Source of the DNA: Alkalihalobacillus sp. TS-13 | Lineage (GTDB): Bacteria > Bacillota > Bacilli > Bacillales > Fictibacillaceae | DNA length: 64,000 nt | NCBI RefSeq assembly: GCF_019720915.1 | Contig: NZ_JAHKSI010000005.1 | Location: 106,590-170,589 of the forward strand | Direction: 5' to 3' | In this document: positions 52,870 to 62,303 of the stretch, piece by piece | Numbering within the stretch: position 1 is the stretch's first letter | Layout of the letters: each line of letters starts with the position of its first letter | Position numbers and translations under genes: made by a program | Notes under the pieces: model-generated | Told to the model about the DNA's origin: nothing | What the model saw: only the letters and a program-made list of their open reading frames with translations | The model's database searches: none

Positions 52870-55866
52870 ATGAAGGAGTATTACCGTAAATGGCTTTTGT
52901 ATTCGGTTGTAATCATAATGATGATGGGCAGTTTCCTTTCATTTGCTCCTGTTCTAAAATCAAGTGCGGTAGAAGGAGAACCATCTTTACTAATTTCGGA
53001 AATCGTAGTCAAATCGGATGGAGCAGGACAGGCTTATGAGTATGTTGAGATTTATAATGATACCTCTAGAGATATTGATTTAGAAGACTATGAACTTCAG
53101 TATTTTACTAATGTTGATGGGAATCCTGCTAATCGTTGGGGTATTTCCAATAAAACGATTAAAGCCCGGGATACCCTTGTACTTTGGTTGAAGAAATACA
53201 ATAATCCGGATGTCCCTCTGTGGGATTTCAACTCGAATTACAATGTCTTATTGAGTCGAGATCAAGTTTTTGAAGTAGCGTTGACGACATCCGGGCAAGG
53301 GTTACATGACAGTTCTTTACGAAAGGTCGCTATTGCTGGACCTGATGGGGTTCCTTTCAGCACTGCACTAATCAACGATGGAGGAGCCGATGGGATTACC
53401 AATCAAAGTGTCATTTATCAAAAGAGCGGTTCTTCAGAAATGACAAAAATCCGTAATGGTGAAACCGCAACTCCTGGAAAGCTTAAATCTGGGCAGCTGC
53501 CAGGACCAGTAGTACCTGCAGGAGTATCTGTCATCCCTATGGATCAAGCTGTTTTGCTTGATTGGGAACCTTCAGAAGGGGCGTTAGAGTATAAAATCTA
53601 TCATTCCACCAGTACTGAACCGGTCACGGTAAGTGAGGCAAATTCATTTACAATGGATGATTTGACAAATGATCAAGTATATTCTTTCCGTGTTTCTGCA
53701 GTTGATAGTGAAGCAAACGAATCACCAGCCAGTACGGAAATAAAAGCTACTCCACAGGAAGTTGTAGATACGGAAGCACCAGCAAAGCCTCTAGGTCTTA
53801 ATGCAACGGCTGGGGTGGATCATATCAAATTAAAATGGAGGGGAAATTCAGAGACTGATCTTGCTGGCTATCGTGTATTCATCAATGGTACCGTATATGA
53901 CACTGTTGCTTCAGAGCAAAAGAGCATTAATGTATACCCGTTGGAATTGGGGAGGGAGTACACGTTTGAAATAACAGCATTTGATCAGGTTGGCAATGAG
54001 TCGGAGAAATCCGATCCACTGGTTTCAGGTCCAAGCGAGAATGCTCCGATTCCTGATTTGCTTATCACAGAACTGATTCCCAATACGGACAACTATGGTG
54101 GGTATGATGCATTCGAATATCTGGAAATTCACAACAATAGCGAGGAACCTATCGATTTAGAAGGGTATCGAATCCAATCTTATAACTGGGATGTAGAAAT
54201 TACTGAATCGTTAATCATTGATCCATGGGAGACGCACCTTTTTTGGACTAGAACCGGAGCAATCCAACCGATCTCATTAGAAGCATTCAATTATAACTAC
54301 TTTATGTCCTATGAAAGCAAGTATATTGCTGATGATGGCATTCACATTTTAGATAATATCGGTGGCTTAGTAAACGGGGGGCAAACTGTCACAGTACTCG
54401 ATCCAGAAGGTCTTGAGGTGGTTAGAGCAAACTATACTGGTGAGGATGTATCTTTAAAAGGAGCAATTACATTCAGCTACCCTCAAGACGGGACATTGAC
54501 AATGGAAACATTGGGTGGGCATCAAACTCCGACACCAGGATGGATCAGCGCGGATCAAGCACCTGCACGCCCGGTTCAGGATGACGTTTCTCCTGAGGTA
54601 CCTGCCAATATAAATCTAGCAGCTGGGAACGGTGAAGCTACATTAACATGGGAGGAAAATTCAGAATCTGATATGTACCGATATCATATATACAAGGATG
54701 GTGCTTTGGAGTTTTCTGTAGACCCATCAGTCCTTGAATTCACTTTATCTTCCCTTATCGGTAACAGGGATTATGCAATCGAAATAACAGCAGAAGACAC
54801 TTCAGGGAACGAGTCGGAAAAATCAATCCCTGTAATTGTAACGCCAGCTCATCAATTCATCACACAGGAGGAACGCTCATCACATCATAAAGATCCTAAG
54901 TATCAAGGTCTTTGGGATATCAGTGAAGATGGACCCGTCATAGCAGGATTGGTCCAGGATCTCGTGCCGCAGGGGCTAACCTATTATAAGAAAAAAGATT
55001 GGCTCCTGACAGCGAGTTATTTGGATGATGGTCGTCCTGGCACCTTGACCGTAACGAATGCAACCAGCGGAGAATTAGTCAAATCTGTATTATTATATAA
55101 CACAGACGGTACGCCATATACAGGCCATGCTGGAGGAGTAACTGTCAGCAGGGACCACGTATGGATTTCTTCAGAGGAATACTTGTTCCAAATGAAAATT
55201 AGCGATCTCGTTTCTGCTGAAAATAATGGAGAAATCCAATTCATCAATCAAATACCTGTCCCGGTACATGCAGCCTATACTGTATACGATGAAGGGATCC
55301 TTTGGGTTGGTGAGTTTTATGAAGCAAACGCTTATCCGACTGATCCTGCACATCATATCGAGAACCGAGAGGGCGAAATGCATTATGCATGGATGGTAGG
55401 CTACAATCTTCAACGCAATAATGACAACTTGTCAGATGAGCATTGGAACAGTGATCCGGACCAAATTGCAACGCCAGATTATGTATTATCGACTACTGGA
55501 AAAGTCCAAGGTACAATCGTGCAAAAGCAAGCGAATAATGGCATTACGTTAAGTACCTCGTATGGAAGAGGAAATGACAGTGTCTTATATCGCTATGAAT
55601 ACCCCCTAAAAGAAGAGCCGCATGATTCTGTTGAAGTGAATGGAAAAGAAGTCCCACTTTGGTTCTTGGATGGTGCAACGTCGAAACCTCGGCAAAGCAT
55701 CGAAGCAATCCCGATGCCCGAAGGAATTGTCGAGATTCAAAAAGAACTTTATGTCGTTTTTGAATCCGGCGCAAATAAATACAGATATACCACTACCTAT
55801 CCAATGGACCGGCTGTTGAAAATCGATATGAAAAAATTGATGAAAGACGATAAGGCAAGCGACTAG
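52870..55866 (+). CDS. Large secreted protein with two lamin-tail domains, three FN3 domains and a propeller-like tail
   Basis: Extracellular protein of 998 residues, function not known. A signal peptide ends near residue 37. The order is: lamin-tail domain 1 (about 38-200; LLISEIVVKSDGAGQAYEYVEIYN), FN3-1 (about 218-300), FN3-2 (about 304-390), lamin-tail domain 2 (about 394-570; LLITELIPNTDNYGGYDAFEY), FN3-3 (about 576-658), and a C-terminal ~330-residue domain. That last part (VPQGLTYYKKKDWLLTASY; GHAGGVTVSRDHVWISSEEY; IEAIPMPEGIVEIQKELYVVF) reads like a beta-propeller. ATG at 52870 follows AAGGAGG. There is no LPXTG motif or C-terminal anchor. Lamin-tail domains occur in bacterial extracellular nucleases and hydrolases, but I see no nuclease motif. 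Confidence 0.85.
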   Translation: MKEYYRKWLLYSVVIIMMMGSFLSFAPVLKSSAVEGEPSLLISEIVVKSDGAGQAYEYVEIYNDTSRDIDLEDYELQYFTNVDGNPANRWGISNKTIKARDTLVLWLKKYNNPDVPLWDFNSNYNVLLSRDQVFEVALTTSGQGLHDSSLRKVAIAGPDGVPFSTALINDGGADGITNQSVIYQKSGSSEMTKIRNGETATPGKLKSGQLPGPVVPAGVSVIPMDQAVLLDWEPSEGALEYKIYHSTSTEPVTVSEANSFTMDDLTNDQVYSFRVSAVDSEANESPASTEIKATPQEVVDTEAPAKPLGLNATAGVDHIKLKWRGNSETDLAGYRVFINGTVYDTVASEQKSINVYPLELGREYTFEITAFDQVGNESEKSDPLVSGPSENAPIPDLLITELIPNTDNYGGYDAFEYLEIHNNSEEPIDLEGYRIQSYNWDVEITESLIIDPWETHLFWTRTGAIQPISLEAFNYNYFMSYESKYIADDGIHILDNIGGLVNGGQTVTVLDPEGLEVVRANYTGEDVSLKGAITFSYPQDGTLTMETLGGHQTPTPGWISADQAPARPVQDDVSPEVPANINLAAGNGEATLTWEENSESDMYRYHIYKDGALEFSVDPSVLEFTLSSLIGNRDYAIEITAEDTSGNESEKSIPVIVTPAHQFITQEERSSHHKDPKYQGLWDISEDGPVIAGLVQDLVPQGLTYYKKKDWLLTASYLDDGRPGTLTVTNATSGELVKSVLLYNTDGTPYTGHAGGVTVSRDHVWISSEEYLFQMKISDLVSAENNGEIQFINQIPVPVHAAYTVYDEGILWVGEFYEANAYPTDPAHHIENREGEMHYAWMVGYNLQRNNDNLSDEHWNSDPDQIATPDYVLSTTGKVQGTIVQKQANNGITLSTSYGRGNDSVLYRYEYPLKEEPHDSVEVNGKEVPLWFLDGATSKPRQSIEAIPMPEGIVEIQKELYVVFESGANKYRYTTTYPMDRLLKIDMKKLMKDDKASD

Positions 55867-55914
55867 TGATGGGATAATGTAAAAAAGGTCTGTTTTGAAG
55901 TACACCATTCACAT

Positions 55915-55957
55915 ATAAAACGCAAGTGGTTTCATACAAAACCACTTGCGTTGTTTC
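55915..55957 (+). terminator. Terminator after the lamin-tail protein
   Basis: AACGCAAGTGGTTT pairs with AAACCACTTGCGTT, followed by GTTTCTTG. Long perfect stem. Confidence 0.75.
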
Positions 55958-55959
55958 TT

Positions 55960-56238
55960 GTTCTATAAGATGTTTGATATAAAACTAGCTTTATGTCCTC
56001 GATGCGAATAACAAAGGACGCTAGAAAAATATGTTAATATATAGATATAAGATTGATGCTCGTTATTCAAGAAAAGGGCAGTTATCTGGAATAGAGCTTC
56101 CTATATTTAATCCACAAAAGGGCAAGATTGTGGAAAAAGGAAGGAATTATTAGAGAGTAAATCGAAACTTAAATTATTCAATTAATTGGGAGTTAATTGT
56201 ACAAGATCATAAGGTGCTATTAAATTGAGGTGTTATCA
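55960..56238. other. Intergenic region
   Basis: No gene seen. It includes fragments reminiscent of the accessory-region repeat (TATTCAAGAAAAGGGCAG near 56063; CACAAAAGGGCAAGATTGTG near 56112), too weak to call. Confidence 0.3.
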
Positions 56239-56706
56239 ATGATATTAGTGAGTTCTTGTTTAGCAGGGTTAGAGGTAAGATATGACGGTACACATAGTTT
56301 AGATCATAAGATCAGTAAACTAATAGAAGAGAATAAGGCAATACCTGTATGCCCGGAATTACTTGGTGGATTTTCAACCCCCAGAGAACCTGCTGAAATA
56401 ATAGGTGGTAACGGGGAAGATGTATTGGATGGGAAAGCTAAAGTAGTCGAGAAGTCAGGTAGAGACGTTACGGAATTATACATAAAAGGAGCTTACACTA
56501 CTTTAAAAAAAGCTAAAAATGTTAATGCAACAGTAGTTGTTCTTAAGGAGAATAGTCCATCCTGTGGAAGTTCAGTGATTTATAATGGTGAATTTATAGG
56601 AGAGAAAATTGATGGAAATGGAGTTACAACTGCTTTACTCAAAAGAAACGGTTTACGAGTAATTTCAGAAGAACAGTTTGCCGATAATTTTGATGAGATA
56701 ATATAA
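56239..56706 (+). CDS. DUF523-family protein
   Basis: Cytoplasmic protein of 155 residues belonging to DUF523, function unknown. Conserved Cys motifs are VSSCLAGLEVRYDG, IPVCPELLGGFSTPRE and VVLKENSPSCGSS; clustered Cys suggests metal or Fe-S binding. ATG at 56239 follows GAGGTG; a GTG 9 bp upstream overlaps that site. It is a single gene, followed by the hairpin repeat, and starts the accessory stretch. Confidence 0.85.
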   Translation: MILVSSCLAGLEVRYDGTHSLDHKISKLIEENKAIPVCPELLGGFSTPREPAEIIGGNGEDVLDGKAKVVEKSGRDVTELYIKGAYTTLKKAKNVNATVVVLKENSPSCGSSVIYNGEFIGEKIDGNGVTTALLKRNGLRVISEEQFADNFDEII

Positions 56707-56720
56707 TTTATCTTTAATTA

Positions 56721-56794
56721 AAGGGCGTAATTCTTGGATTGGGTCCATTGTTCCGTTATAGGGGGCGATTATCCAATAAGAGGTAATCGTTCCA
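56721..56794 (+). repeat. Accessory-region hairpin repeat, copy 1a
   Basis: GGCGTAATTCTTGGATTGGG, GTCCATTGTTCCGTTATAGG, then the hairpin GGCGATTATCC/GGTAATCGTTCC. Copies at 61046, 62178 and 62914 share the TTGTTCC-GGGGCGAT core. Confidence 0.7.
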
Positions 56795-56837
56795 TACTTG
56801 TAGAAAAATTAGAAGGTACAAAAGAGTTAGACCTTGT

Positions 56838-56886
56838 TTAAGAATAGGGGCGGTTATCCAATAGAGGATAATCGTCTTTTTTTTTA
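56838..56886 (+). terminator. Accessory-region hairpin repeat, copy 1b (terminator form)
   Basis: GGCGGTTATCC pairs with GGATAATCGTC, followed by TTTTTTTTT. It shares its stem with copy 1a 80 bp upstream but lacks the TTGTTCC box. Confidence 0.75.
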
Positions 56887-57102
56887 TGGTTGCCATTACT
56901 GTTTATTCAGGGTGTGCTCTGTGAATTTAAAAGCTAGATAAACACATTTTCCCAGCCTTAAATGGGGTTTGAAGCCTTTAAAGAGTAGAAGCGATCTTTC
57001 GAAAAACTACTGCTCTCATTAATTTCTCATTTACATCTTACCATCTTCTAACTTTCAATTAGTATTTTCAAATTAAGAAAAACATTCAAAGGAGAGATTA
57101 AG

Positions 57103-58296
57103 ATGAAAGTCGTTATGATACCGTCGGGATTTAAAGAGTGCTTAGATGCGGGGGAAGTAGCAACAGCAATGGGGAAGGGTGCTCGACGCTTTGATAAGTC
57201 CATTGATGTAAAGGTTTTACCTATGATTGATGGCGGGGAAGGATTTGCAAATGCCATTATTGACATAAAAGGTGGAGAGTTGATTCACAAAAAAGTGACA
57301 GGACCTGTAGGAAATGAAATTTTAAGTTACTTTGGGATTTTTGATGATAAGGGTGAACAGACAGCTGTGATTGAAATGGCAGCTGTTGCTGGATTTAAAT
57401 TAGTTCCCCTTGATCAAAGGAATCCGCTAAAGACCACTTCCTACGGTGTAGGAGAGCTTATTTCCTATGCACTCGACCTAGATGTTCAAAAAATTATTAT
57501 TGGTTGTGGTGATTCAGGTATCTCTGACGGAGGGGCAGGAATGGCACAGGCATTAGGGGTTCAGTTTCTCGATAAGGACCAACAAATGGTGACCGTTAAA
57601 GGAGGAAGGGATTTGTTAAAAATTGATTTTATTGATACAAGAAATCTTGATAAGCGTTTAAGCCATATTCCGGTTGATGTAGCATGTAATTGGAAGAATA
57701 TTTTATGCGGAGAAAAAGGGGTTGCTAGGGTCTTTGGTCCTCAAAAAGGGGCTACCTCAGAACAAGTCGAGCAATTATCATCTGCGTTAGAACATTATGC
57801 TTTGTTAATTCAAGAGGCAATGGGGATAGACATTCGATCCCTACCTGGAGGTGGTGCCTCCGGCGGGCTAGGTGCGGGTTTACTCGCCTTTGCAGGTGCA
57901 ACCTTACATTCTAGATTTGATCTTATTAAGAATTTTATTAACATTGAACAGGCCATCGCATCCTCAGATGTGGTTATTACTGCGGAAGGGAGCTTGGATT
58001 ACCAAACCCCAAATGGGAAAATTCCTGCAGAGGTCGGCAGAATTGCTCGAAAATATGACGTGCCTGTCATCATTATTGCAGGAGCTATTGGTGAAGGAGC
58101 AAACTTGAATTATGGGGCAGGTATTGATGCTTATGCAAGTATCACCCAAAAGCCCACATCGTTAAAAGAGGCTCTAGAGAACGCCCCCCATTGGATTGAA
58201 GAAAGCACCGAAGCTGTACTAAGAAAAATTGCAATCGGCTTACAAGTTGCAAAAAGAAAAGAGGCTTCCAATGAGAGACGAGTTGGTCAACTATAA
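57103..58296 (+). CDS. Glycerate kinase (GarK/GlxK family)
   Basis: Cytoplasmic enzyme of 397 residues that phosphorylates D-glycerate. Family features are VVMIPSGFKECLDAGEVA at the N-terminus, MIDGGEGFANAI, GCGDSGISDGGAGMAQAL, PQKGATSEQV and LPGGGASGGLGAGLLAF, with VITAEGSLDYQTPNGK near the C-terminus. ATG follows AAGGAGAG. The last 26 bp overlap the transporter gene, so the two are translationally coupled. Product is 2- or 3-phosphoglycerate; GarK-type enzymes usually give the 2-phosphate. Confidence 0.92.
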   Translation: MKVVMIPSGFKECLDAGEVATAMGKGARRFDKSIDVKVLPMIDGGEGFANAIIDIKGGELIHKKVTGPVGNEILSYFGIFDDKGEQTAVIEMAAVAGFKLVPLDQRNPLKTTSYGVGELISYALDLDVQKIIIGCGDSGISDGGAGMAQALGVQFLDKDQQMVTVKGGRDLLKIDFIDTRNLDKRLSHIPVDVACNWKNILCGEKGVARVFGPQKGATSEQVEQLSSALEHYALLIQEAMGIDIRSLPGGGASGGLGAGLLAFAGATLHSRFDLIKNFINIEQAIASSDVVITAEGSLDYQTPNGKIPAEVGRIARKYDVPVIIIAGAIGEGANLNYGAGIDAYASITQKPTSLKEALENAPHWIEESTEAVLRKIAIGLQVAKRKEASNERRVGQL

Positions 58297-59725
58297 CAGA
58301 AACAATAAATCGATCCATAAATTGATGAATATAATATCCAAAAAATCATCCCTAATGATAAGTGTGCATATTCTATTTTCCCTGTTCGTTATGATTATTG
58401 ACGATCTAGACTATCAGGCGAAAGTTTCTTTGGTAGCATTTTTATCAGCAATGACGTTTTGGATTACTACGAAAATACCCGCTGGGTTTGTGGCAGTAGC
58501 AGTCATTGTAGGTATTGTCTTAATGAACGGATCGGATGCTGAACTGTTATATCAATCCTTAGCTCAGGAGGTTGTGTGGCTAATGATCGGTGCTTTTGTT
58601 ATCGGGGAAGCAGTTAAACAGTCAGGACTGGCAGAACGCTTCACTCGTTATCTATTGAATACATCTGATCAAAAAAGCAACCTGATTCTTTTAATAACGA
58701 AAACTTTATTCATATCTGCATTCTTTATTCCATCTACCTCGGGTCGGGCAGCCCTATCGATGCCGATCATTAAGCAAATCAGTGAAAGGTTTCATTCTAG
58801 TGAGGAACGAAGTGTTTTGGCGGTGATTGTACCTGTAATTATATTAATGAGTACATCAGCCACATTAATAGGTGCAGGGTCACATTTAATTGGAGTAGGT
58901 TTACTTGAAAGTACTACCAATCAATCTATTTCTTATGTTCAGTGGTTGGTATGGGGCGTACCTTTCACCCTTGTAGTAACACTTATTACACTATTTATAA
59001 CAAAATGGGTGCTATTGCCAAAAAATACAGAGAAAAAGGTTAAAAAATTATCAAGTGAGGATACGAGTTTAGGGATACAACCGATGGTTATAAGAGAAAA
59101 AAAGACGTTAATTTTAATTTTCCTGGTGATGCTTGCATGGATAACCCAAGGGATTCACGGTTACGATATAGGGTTCATCGCTATGACAGGTGCATTGCTT
59201 TTCATGATTCCAAAATATGGAGTTCTCAATTGGAAACAAGGAGTGAACGCAGTATCTTGGCAATTGGTTCTATTTGTCTCTACAGCTACTACTCTCGGAA
59301 AAATTTTAGTTGTTACTGGGGTGGCGGGTTGGATTGAAAGAGAAATGTTATATGGACTTCACTTGTTCGTAGATGCCCCAGAATGGATCATTGTATGTCT
59401 GATCTTGCTGGTTACAGTTACGAGTCATTTATACATTCACTCTCATACAACACGTGCCATTATTCTTATTCCAAGCTTGATTCTATTCAGTGAATCAATA
59501 GGGATTAATTCTTTAACTGTTGTATTCTTAAGTTTAATTGGTATGAATTATTGTGTTACATTACCTGTTAGTTCGAAAGCATTGCTTATTTTTTATGAAG
59601 AAGACGAGCTTTCATTTGATGCCAGAAAGCTACTTAAAATTAGCGCCATTCTAATGCCACTATATATACTCATTATGCTTCTATTTTACTTTACTTATTG
59701 GCAATGGACAGGGTTGAACATATAA
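58271..59725 (+). CDS. SLC13/DASS-family anion transporter, probable glycerate permease
   Basis: Polytopic membrane protein of 484 residues with about 11-12 helices. DASS-like features are FWITTKIPAGFVAVAVIVG, FFIPSTSGRAALSMPIIKQI, STSATLIGAGSHLIGVGL and, in the second half, TVTSHLYIHSHTTRAIILIP. ATG at 58271 (MRDELVN) follows AAAGAGGC and lies within the end of the glycerate kinase gene. Coupling to the kinase suggests glycerate as the cargo rather than citrate or sulfate; sequence alone does not settle this. Confidence 0.85.
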   Translation: MRDELVNYNRNNKSIHKLMNIISKKSSLMISVHILFSLFVMIIDDLDYQAKVSLVAFLSAMTFWITTKIPAGFVAVAVIVGIVLMNGSDAELLYQSLAQEVVWLMIGAFVIGEAVKQSGLAERFTRYLLNTSDQKSNLILLITKTLFISAFFIPSTSGRAALSMPIIKQISERFHSSEERSVLAVIVPVIILMSTSATLIGAGSHLIGVGLLESTTNQSISYVQWLVWGVPFTLVVTLITLFITKWVLLPKNTEKKVKKLSSEDTSLGIQPMVIREKKTLILIFLVMLAWITQGIHGYDIGFIAMTGALLFMIPKYGVLNWKQGVNAVSWQLVLFVSTATTLGKILVVTGVAGWIEREMLYGLHLFVDAPEWIIVCLILLVTVTSHLYIHSHTTRAIILIPSLILFSESIGINSLTVVFLSLIGMNYCVTLPVSSKALLIFYEEDELSFDARKLLKISAILMPLYILIMLLFYFTYWQWTGLNI

Positions 59726-59991
59726 ATTCTTGCACTTGTCTTCGTCAAAGACAAGTGGCTGAGAGTATCATTGGTTGGGGAAACCAGGTGGTGATTGATC
59801 ATCACTATAGAAGTGCAAATTTTGAGATTTTATGGTTAATGTTATCTTGATTTCAAGTATTCAAGATAAGACCAGCTATAAAATGTCAAGGAACTAAGTC
59901 AGGTTAATTCTTTAACTTATACATTCAACTTAATAAATTTAGACACATCAAATAAACCTCAGCCTGATGGTTATTAAAATATAAACAAACA
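59726..59991. other. Intergenic region with an inverted repeat after the transporter gene
   Basis: CACTTGTCTT/AAAGACAAGTG (59734-59757) forms a tight hairpin without a T-run. The rest shows nothing recognisable; the right end of the truncated IS110 copy may begin here. Confidence 0.4.
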
Positions 59992-60229
59992 TTAGTCGTT
60001 GCTTGTTTGAGGGCGAGGTACATAAGGCTGATGATCTCTCAATATCGTGAATATGATGTGGGTTAATTTACGAGCGACAGCTCCTACTGCAGTTCCATGA
60101 GCTTTCCCACGTTTTCGTAATTTCTGATAATAAAGTGATAGTACAGGATCATTAAAGCTTGCCACAAATGCTGCTTGCCATATAGCGCGTCTAAGATAAG
60201 GCGAACCACTTTTGCCCAAAGTATATTGG
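59992..60229 (-). pseudogene. C-terminal fragment of an IS110-family transposase
   Basis: The minus-strand frame reads GKSGSPYLRRAIWQAAF, then VASFNDPVLSLYYQKLRKRG and AVGAVARKLTHIIFTIL, the Transposase_20 end of IS110-type enzymes. The N-terminal DEDD catalytic part is missing; the homology stops near 60225 where a germination-gene fragment begins on the other strand. The first 14 residues of the open frame are not transposase. A second IS110-like gene begins at 63982. Confidence 0.8.
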
Positions 60230-60516
60230 ACGCTAAAGTTGATGCAGAAATTCCAAGTGAACATATTAAAGGCATCACAGACAATAGCAGGCGCACCACG
60301 GGTTTGATCCCCCTAATGAAAGTAGGAGATGTAGCTGCTAATATTGCTTCAAAATCAAGCTTTCTTTTACAAAATATAGAGCTTCAAGATGGCAAGATGA
60401 AATTGAACGGAGCAGGTGTTATCGATGGTGATAAACAAAAATTGGTTGGCTTTATTAGCGAGGAAGAAGTGCAGGGAAATCCCTATCGAGTACGATCTAA
60501 AATCAAGCAACCATAA
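60223..60516 (+). pseudogene. C-terminal fragment of a Ger(x)C spore germination protein
   Basis: The frame reads KVDAEIPSEHIKGITDN, LIPLMKVGDVAANIASKSSF, LLQNIELQDGKMKLNGAGV and KLVGFISEEEVQG, which resembles the central part of GerBC/GerKC lipoproteins. There is no start codon, signal peptide or lipobox; the apparent ATG at 60175 lies in IS110 sequence. The C-terminal domain is also lost after residue ~105. The IS110 copy probably truncated it. No gerA- or gerB-type partner remains nearby. Confidence 0.6.
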
Positions 60517-60603
60517 GATACGAGACTCTCCCTGGTAAACAAGCTTAAATGGATTGGGGGCACATTGGTAAGTTCGCTGTTGATGGTGAAGTGAAGGGTA
60601 TTT

Positions 60604-60960
60604 ATGCTTGTGGTTGCTTTACTGTTTTTAAGTGTGATACCAATGTGGGTAGAACCGAACTTTGAATCCTTTGAGGATGCTCTTTGGTGGTCAATTGTTA
60701 CTCTAACGACTGTTGGATATGGAGACTTGTATCCTGTAACAACGGTGGGAAGGCTAATTGCTTCTTTTCTAATGTTTGTAGGAATTGGGTTGATCGGGGT
60801 AATTACTGGAATGGTAGCGTCTTTCTTTTCAAACGCTAAGGAACTACCAGAAGAATTAAGAGATGTGAGAGAAAGTATTGATAACTATCCTTCGCTTACC
60901 AATGGTGAGATAGATTTGATGATCAGAAAGTTAGAAAGCTTGAAGAAAAATAGAGGATGA
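60604..60960 (+). CDS. Small two-helix potassium channel-like protein
   Basis: Membrane protein of 118 residues. A first helix (LVVALLFLSVIPMWV) is followed by a pore helix and selectivity filter TLTTVGYGDLYPVT, then a second helix (LIASFLMFVGIGLIGVITGMVASFF). A ~35-residue charged tail ends ESLKKNRG. This is a minimal KcsA-like layout without a TrkA/RCK domain. The first helix looks short, and the upstream sequence is scrambled by the IS110 and Ger(x)C remnants, so N-terminal truncation is possible. AGTGAAGGG before ATG 60604 offers a binding site. Confidence 0.75.
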   Translation: MLVVALLFLSVIPMWVEPNFESFEDALWWSIVTLTTVGYGDLYPVTTVGRLIASFLMFVGIGLIGVITGMVASFFSNAKELPEELRDVRESIDNYPSLTNGEIDLMIRKLESLKKNRG

Positions 60961-61045
60961 TTCGTTATATCAGATATAAACACTCCCTATTTGGTTGGAT
61001 CAAGTGGTTTTGGTATTTTCATTTAGATTTTCGATGTTCAATTAA

Positions 61046-61132
61046 ATGGTGCAATTCAGAAGTATTAGAATGTGTTCGTTCCTCCAGAAAAGGGGGCGAT
61101 AACTGCATTAGGAGGTCGTACCTTTCATAAGG
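61046..61132 (+). repeat. Accessory-region hairpin repeat, copy 2
   Basis: GGTGCAATTCAGAAG, then CGTTCCTCCAGAAAAGGGGG and CGATAACTGC; the stem is weaker (CGA/TCG near the GGGG/CC arms). It lies between the channel and acetyltransferase genes. Confidence 0.6.
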
Positions 61133-61176
61133 TTAAAATAACAGAAGAGAGTTAAATAAATCAGGAGGATTCAGAA

Positions 61177-61650
61177 ATGGATATTCGCTGCGTTAAAAGC
61201 TCAGATTATTATGTTCTTTCACCTTTAATAAACGAATGGTGGGGTGGCAGGGAAATGTCAGATATGCTGCCTAAGCTATTTTTTGATCACTTTAATAACA
61301 GCAGTTTTATTGCAGAAGAAAACGGAAAAATTATTGGTTTTTTAATCGGTTTCATGTCTCAATCTAATGAAAATGAAGCTTATATACACTTTGTAGGGGT
61401 TCATCCTGATTATCGAAAGCATAATATCGGTAAACAACTTTATGAAGAATTTTATAAGACTGCACTAAAAGAAGATCGGAGTATAGTAAGAGCAGTTACT
61501 TCACCAGTAAACAAAGTATCAGTTGCATATCACACCAAGATGGGATTCGAAATCAAAGATGGAGACAAAGAAATTGATGGAATTTCCGTATTTTCAGATT
61601 ATGATGGACAAGGGCAAGATAGAGTTTTATTTGTCAAACACATGAAATAA
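61177..61650 (+). CDS. GNAT-family acetyltransferase
   Basis: Acetyl-CoA-dependent N-acetyltransferase of 157 residues, substrate unknown. Motif A is VGVHPDYRKHNIGKQLYEEF, with the acetyl-CoA pyrophosphate-binding pattern (Arg/Lys-x-x-x-Ile-Gly-Lys). Preceding strands include FIAEENGKIIGFLIGF, and the C-terminal part has the usual SVAYHTKMGFE. ATG follows AGGAGGATT. Single-gene unit with its own terminator. Confidence 0.9.
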   Translation: MDIRCVKSSDYYVLSPLINEWWGGREMSDMLPKLFFDHFNNSSFIAEENGKIIGFLIGFMSQSNENEAYIHFVGVHPDYRKHNIGKQLYEEFYKTALKEDRSIVRAVTSPVNKVSVAYHTKMGFEIKDGDKEIDGISVFSDYDGQGQDRVLFVKHMK

Positions 61651-61726
61651 AACGATTTGCATCCATTAGCAAAATAGGTCTCGAGATTATTAAGGTTAAA
61701 CTTTCTTGAAATCAAGTCTTCAAGAC

Positions 61727-61766
61727 AAAGGGGCATTTCCGAAATTGGAAATGCCCCTTTTTTGTG
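61727..61766 (+). terminator. Terminator after the acetyltransferase
   Basis: AAAGGGGCATTTC pairs with GAAATGCCCCTTT (8-nt loop), followed by TTTTG. Confidence 0.88.
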
Positions 61767-61900
61767 AAATTATTAGAACTGATTTGTTTTAAGTCAACAA
61801 AAGATTAATCGAGGAACACCTTGTTGTGTTCTGTGCATTGGAAACTTAATTTTCTTTTATTCGTAAATTGTAAAAGAGGTAAATATTAGGGAGGGGTAAA

Positions 61901-62149
61901 TTGGAAACAAAACAAGTTCACTACCTAATCGCATTTATATCTTTTCCAATAACAATCCTACATTTTACTTTTGGCGATTATTCAACAGAGAAATTAGTTT
62001 CTGGTATAGCATTTTATTTAACTCACACAGCAATCTATTTGGGTTTTATTTATTTGTTTTTTAAAAGTGAAGTAGGCAAAAAGGTAGTATTATGGGGGTT
62101 ACTTTTTATTGCGATTGCGAGTATTTTGATATCCCTAATAATACGATAA
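61901..62149 (+). CDS. Small membrane protein, unknown
   Basis: Protein of 82 residues with three hydrophobic segments (YLIAFISFPITILHF; GIAFYLTHTAIYLGFIYLFF; VVLWGLLFIAIASILISLII). TTG start follows AGGGAGGGG. No family recognised. It has the same single-gene, repeat-flanked setting as its neighbours. Confidence 0.7.
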   Translation: METKQVHYLIAFISFPITILHFTFGDYSTEKLVSGIAFYLTHTAIYLGFIYLFFKSEVGKKVVLWGLLFIAIASILISLIIR

Positions 62150-62177
62150 GATTGACATCAATCAAACTCGACAAACG

Positions 62178-62225
62178 GTTGTTCCAGAAAAGGGGGCGAT
62201 TGCTATATAAGCAGTCGCCTTCTAT
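62178..62225 (+). repeat. Accessory-region hairpin repeat, copy 3
   Basis: GGTTGTTCCAGAAAAGGGGG precedes the stem GGCGATTGCT/AGCAGTCGCC (perfect but for one G-U). Terminator-like, though the T-run is weak. Confidence 0.7.
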
Positions 62226-62303
62226 ATACTTCAGATTACGGTGGGATTGTGCAAAACTAAATATCATTGTAAAATGTACGGAAAACATAAAGGGGAGCTC
62301 CAA

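Noticed and set aside
60175-60516. A single 113-residue protein gene
   Set aside because: Its first part is the reverse complement of IS110 transposase; only the later part resembles Ger(x)C.
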